Source: CAZKYP01 sp964556885 (GTDB lineage Bacteria; Planctomycetota; Phycisphaerae; Sedimentisphaerales; Anaerobacaceae). From it: a stretch of 8,452 nt of DNA. Below the pieces are notes generated by a model. That model did no database searches. It was given only the letters and a program-made list of their open reading frames with translations, and was not told the origin of the DNA. Shown piece after piece: positions 5,748 through 8,452 of this stretch. A program made the position numbers and the translations under genes. The stretch is taken from assembly GCA_964556885.1 (NCBI GenBank), contig CAZKYP010000141.1:1-8452 (forward strand). Direction: 5' to 3'. The first letter of the stretch is position 1; each line of letters opens with the position of its first letter.

Positions 5748-5790
5748 TTACTGGCCTTTCTGAATATGTTTTTATCGGGAAGGCCAGTAA
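5748..5790 (+). terminator. Hairpin after cysteine-rich gene 2 (attenuator or terminator-like)
   Basis: TTACTGGCCTTTC (5748-5760) pairs with GGGAAGGCCAGTAA (5777-5790): 11 Watson-Crick pairs plus one G-U and one more G-C. It matches the hairpin at 5160-5202 in stem and surroundings. It lies between the peptide genes and the three-gene run, so it could set the ratio of peptide to downstream mRNA. Confidence 0.5.
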
Positions 5791-5849
5791 GGGAATTGGT
5801 TTTTAGTTTTGCTTAAGTATCAAAAAAAATATTTTTAAGGGCGCAAACG

Positions 5850-7142
5850 ATGAGAGTCAATCATGTTAAAGATAGTGGCAAAATAGTCCTTCCATTCGAA
5901 TTGTTATTTTTCATTTTTTTATTGTGTACTCCAATGTCACTTTTAGCACAACAAACAACTAAACAAGTGGGTGTTAATGACTTACTGGAATTAAGCCTTG
6001 TTTCTTATGAATCGCTACCTCCCTATGCTATGCATGTTGAGACAGAATTATCTTTTTCTGTACCCCAAAGCTCGGTTGATGGCGAAATCTATATCTTTGA
6101 GAAAAGATATGACAACACAAGATTAGATGTACTTTATCAACGTTATGAGGTAAGAGGTCAGGAAAAAAAACTGGTATATGACAAAAGGGGGATATGGACA
6201 GGTGAGCAGTTTCAATGGCGGCAGCAATATTTAGGAAGTGGTATTGATAAATACCAACAAATAATAGCAGCAGGTTCTTTTAAAGATGACGAAGCGAAAA
6301 GGTTGTTGGTATCGCCATACAGTGGGAGTTTCACTTCAGGATTTTTAGTAGGAGATTCGGAGCATGTTTGCAATATATTAAAGCAGTCAGGTGTTGCCAA
6401 ACTATATGACAAAACTGAAACCATTGATGGTAATGCTTGTTATGTGGTTGAGGGTGAAACACAAAACGGGAGGTATAAGATATGGATCGATCCTAATAGT
6501 GGTTTCAATGTGAGAAAGGCTATCGTTAATAAAAAAATTGGTGATCTATATTATAGTCAACCAATCACTACAAAAAAATCTCAGGAAAAGGTGTTTCTTG
6601 GTTGTGAAATAAACTTGTCTGATGTGGAAGTCGAAAAAGTTGGCGTGTATTTCATCCCAACTTCAGCTAACCTAATTCGTAAGGACAAATACAGCGACGG
6701 GACAACCGGGCAGGTTAGTTGGAGTTCAAAGAGATCAAAAATTCAATTGAATCCAAACTTCGAGAAAATGGGGGCTTTTGTTATGGATGGAATACCAGAA
6801 GGAACAAGGATTGTAATGAACGAATATCCGGGACTTAAGTACATATGGGCTAACGGTAGATTCATTTTGGATGTTGGTCTTGATGTTATAGAAGACGTTG
6901 ATAAAGTGACACAGGAGATCATATCAAACGGAGATGTTCCTCCAATGCTAGGTTCTATAAGGGAGTCAGTTAATATTGATGCTGAACCGAACGCATTGGG
7001 AGTTATGCAGTCAGATAATACTAATTCTCAATCAGAAGTTCTCTCGGAAACAGGTTTTTCTCTTTTTATGTTATTAATCCCGATTGGATTGCTGATTATC
7101 GCTGTTGTCGGTTGGCAAATATTCGGTCGGCTTAAAACTTAA
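5850..7142 (+). CDS. Exported LolA/LolB-like protein with C-terminal membrane anchor
   Basis: A 430-aa protein. The ATG at 5850 follows AAGGG by 8 nt. A signal peptide (hydrophobic 13-32) ends in LLA|QQ (33/34). The long middle is rich in beta-strand patterns. IDGNACYVVEG (192-202) followed by GRYKIWIDPNSGFNVRKA (207-224) is the strand-turn-strand pattern of LolA/LolB-fold and related envelope proteins, although sequence support is only suggestive. Cysteines 174, 197 and 252 lie in the exported part. A linker rich in N, S and E (380-400) leads to a single helix (about 404-423) and a short basic tail GRLKT, giving a type I topology: body outside the inner membrane, tail inside. The next gene begins 13 bp later with its ribosome site touching this stop, so they are co-translated. 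It may be a membrane-tethered chaperone or sensor for the system; this is inference. Confidence 0.8.
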   Translation: MRVNHVKDSGKIVLPFELLFFIFLLCTPMSLLAQQTTKQVGVNDLLELSLVSYESLPPYAMHVETELSFSVPQSSVDGEIYIFEKRYDNTRLDVLYQRYEVRGQEKKLVYDKRGIWTGEQFQWRQQYLGSGIDKYQQIIAAGSFKDDEAKRLLVSPYSGSFTSGFLVGDSEHVCNILKQSGVAKLYDKTETIDGNACYVVEGETQNGRYKIWIDPNSGFNVRKAIVNKKIGDLYYSQPITTKKSQEKVFLGCEINLSDVEVEKVGVYFIPTSANLIRKDKYSDGTTGQVSWSSKRSKIQLNPNFEKMGAFVMDGIPEGTRIVMNEYPGLKYIWANGRFILDVGLDVIEDVDKVTQEIISNGDVPPMLGSIRESVNIDAEPNALGVMQSDNTNSQSEVLSETGFSLFMLLIPIGLLIIAVVGWQIFGRLKT

Positions 7143-7147
7143 AGGAG
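7141..7147 (+). promoter_or_regulatory. Ribosome binding site that fixes the start of the C39/rhodanese gene
   Basis: AAAGGAG starts inside the stop codon of the preceding gene and ends 8 nt before the ATG at 7156. An in-frame ATG at 7105 would add 17 residues inside the preceding coding region and has no such site. Confidence 0.8.
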
Positions 7148-7155
7148 AATCAAAG

Positions 7156-8304
7156 ATGTGGAGATATAGTTCAATAAATAAAAGAATCCGGTATTTCATA
7201 TTGTTAATTTTTTCTGTTATGTTTTTATTTGATGTTTTGTCCCTTGCAGTGGGTGAAGATCGGAAAAGTACAACTCTCAAGTTAAAAAAGAGCGTGAGTG
7301 GTCCTTATTGTGGTTTACATTGCCTTTATACTATAATTAAGATGGCTAATAAAGAAGTCGAATTTCAGGAATTATTAAAGCATGAATATATAGGTTCGAG
7401 TAAAGGCAGCTCTTTTTTGGAGCTAAACAAGGCCGCAGAGGATTTTGGACTGTATATGGAAGCTGTAGTTAAAATAACCAGCATAGACTTAAAACGTTCC
7501 GATTATCCTATCATCCTGCACGTTAAGCTTAGTATAAAAAGTCAAGAGTATGATCACTACGAATTGTTTTTGGGGACAAAAGACGGCAAGGCAATGTTGT
7601 TCGATCCTCCCAATCCGGTCAGGTTGGTTCCTTTCAGTGAATTGGCTCCGCGATGGGACGGAAATGGTCTCATTGTTTCGGCAGAACCTATTGACTTTGC
7701 TTCGGTCATTGCTCCTGCACGAAAGCGATTTGTCATTTATGCGGTGGTTGTGATTGCTATAATTTTTGCTTTGCATTGGGCGAAACGCCTCATTCCGAAA
7801 AAATTGCTCGATTCCCGGATTAAATTAATGGGTCTGTCTATAACACAGGCAGGAGCATTTGCTGTTGCAGCTTTAATTATCGGGATGTTATATCATTTTG
7901 CTTTTGATGAAGGATTGCTGGCTAATGCAAATGCAACGGCCGCGATTCAAGAGGCACACGCGGGCAATTTCATACCGAAGATAAGCGAGAGGAAAGTTCA
8001 TGATTTGCTTGGGAACCATACGGTGTTTATAGATGCAAGAATGTCTCGTGATTATAAAGCAGAGCATTTGGAAGGGGCGATTAGTGTGCCGGTAAATTCC
8101 ACCGATGAGGAACGAAAAAAGGCAACCGCTGATATTAATAAAGATACTCATATTGTGCTGTATTGCCAGAGTGCCGGCTGTAGATATGCCGAGATTGTGG
8201 CACTCAAACTTATCGAGGACGGCTATACTGATATATCTATATACAAAGGCGGCTGGGCAGAATGGGCGGCCAAGAACGGTAAGATAAAACAGGAGCAATC
8301 ATGA
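7156..8304 (+). CDS. Membrane protein: extracytoplasmic C39-like cysteine peptidase fused to rhodanese
   Basis: A 382-aa protein. A basic N-terminus and helix (about 11-31) form a signal anchor. Residues 45-175 resemble peptidase C39: GPYCGLHCLYTI (49-60) with candidate nucleophile C52, GSSFLELNKAAEDFGL (84-99), YPIILHV (117-123), DHYELFLG (133-140) with H134, and LFDPP (148-152) with D150, so a Cys-His-Asp triad is present. The Gln expected six residues before the Cys in bacteriocin-type C39 is Ser46. Two helices follow (about 191-208 and 228-249), joined by a basic, probably cytoplasmic loop. Residues 272-378 are a rhodanese: FIDAR (291-295), EHLEGAISVP (303-312), VLYCQSAGCR (334-343) with C337 and a second Cys342, and GGWAEW (365-370). 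Both domains should face the periplasm. A thiol or disulfide role and peptide processing are inferred. It overlaps the next gene by ATGA. Confidence 0.85.
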   Translation: MWRYSSINKRIRYFILLIFSVMFLFDVLSLAVGEDRKSTTLKLKKSVSGPYCGLHCLYTIIKMANKEVEFQELLKHEYIGSSKGSSFLELNKAAEDFGLYMEAVVKITSIDLKRSDYPIILHVKLSIKSQEYDHYELFLGTKDGKAMLFDPPNPVRLVPFSELAPRWDGNGLIVSAEPIDFASVIAPARKRFVIYAVVVIAIIFALHWAKRLIPKKLLDSRIKLMGLSITQAGAFAVAALIIGMLYHFAFDEGLLANANATAAIQEAHAGNFIPKISERKVHDLLGNHTVFIDARMSRDYKAEHLEGAISVPVNSTDEERKKATADINKDTHIVLYCQSAGCRYAEIVALKLIEDGYTDISIYKGGWAEWAAKNGKIKQEQS

Positions 8305-8452
8305 GAATTAAATCGAAGATATGGAAAAAGATGCTGACCGGATTTTCGGTCATTGTGCGATTGGGACTGGGCTGCATGTTCATATACAGCAGTCTGTCGA
8401 AGATACGCCAGCCTTATGATTTTCTGCATGATGTGTATAACTATGAAATTGT
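8301..8452 (+). CDS. MauE/DoxX-like membrane protein, start only
   Basis: Only the first 50 codons are visible before the window ends. AGGAG (8291-8295) lies 5 nt before the ATG, which overlaps the previous stop as ATGA. A basic start RIKSKIWKK is followed by a helix (about 12-31), then FIYSSLSKIRQPYDFLHDV (27-45). The pattern 'RLGLG..FI.SSL.KI..P..F...V..Y' is the conserved first helix and loop of MauE/DoxX-type proteins, membrane proteins linked to redox and disulfide handling in methylamine dehydrogenase maturation and elsewhere. Coupling to the rhodanese gene supports an envelope thiol-redox role. The remaining helices are outside the window. Confidence 0.72.
   Translation, partial: MRIKSKIWKKMLTGFSVIVRLGLGCMFIYSSLSKIRQPYDFLHDVYNYEI

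Larger units (their letters stand above)
5351..5804 (+). repeat. Copy 2 of the gene-plus-hairpin tandem duplication
   Basis: This is the partner of the unit at about 4739-5214, with the same order of ribosome site, cysteine-rich gene, T-rich spacer and ACTGGCC hairpin. Divergence is greatest in the loops between cysteines, where the proteins also differ in length, while the cysteine positions are kept. That fits an older duplication under selection rather than a recent exact copy. Confidence 0.7.

Noticed and set aside
7489..7776. 95-codon minus-strand frame opposite the C39/rhodanese gene
   Set aside because: It is antisense to a well-supported coding region, with no ribosome site and no recognisable protein features.

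Overview
The window looks like chromosomal DNA of a Gram-negative-type bacterium. A Planctomycetota/PVC-like member is my best guess. It rests on three things: an extracytoplasmic C39-like peptidase fused through two membrane helices to a rhodanese, a following MauE/DoxX-type membrane protein, and a LolA/LolB-like signal-peptide protein with a 'G.Y.IWIDP' stretch. These are associations recalled from family knowledge, not a measured taxonomic assignment.

Left third (1-3120, minus strand): three consecutive GT4-type glycosyltransferase genes, read right to left, tightly packed (7-bp gap, then a 4-bp ATGA overlap). They look like part of a surface-polysaccharide operon that runs off the left edge. 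The first-transcribed gene starts at 3120. The last one (825 to <1) is cut by the window and its C-terminal half is not visible.

Middle (3121-4344): a roughly 650-bp region without a convincing gene separates the operon from a plus-strand lipoprotein gene (3770-4222, 150 aa). A near-consensus promoter (3401-3430) would give that gene a leader of more than 300 nt. It is followed by a long structured hairpin with a T-tract (4242-4344), probably an intrinsic terminator with an unusual branched interior.

Right half (4345-8452, plus strand, visibly A/T-richer): after a gene-poor, hairpin-rich 400 bp come two tandem paralogous genes for small exported cysteine-rich proteins (4754-5098 and 5366-5689). 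Each is followed by a copy of the same hairpin. Next is a three-gene run: a 430-aa signal-peptide/C-terminal-anchor protein (5850-7142), a 382-aa membrane protein with an extracytoplasmic C39-like peptidase and rhodanese (7156-8304), and the start of a MauE/DoxX-like protein (8301 to >8452). The last two overlap by ATGA, and the Shine-Dalgarno of the 382-aa gene abuts the stop of the 430-aa gene.

My working hypothesis is that the right half is one system. The two nine-cysteine proteins would be secreted substrates, and the peptidase, rhodanese and MauE-like proteins would be an envelope machinery that processes them or manages their thiol/disulfide state. The gene order and domain calls are seen or follow from family knowledge; the functional link is inference.
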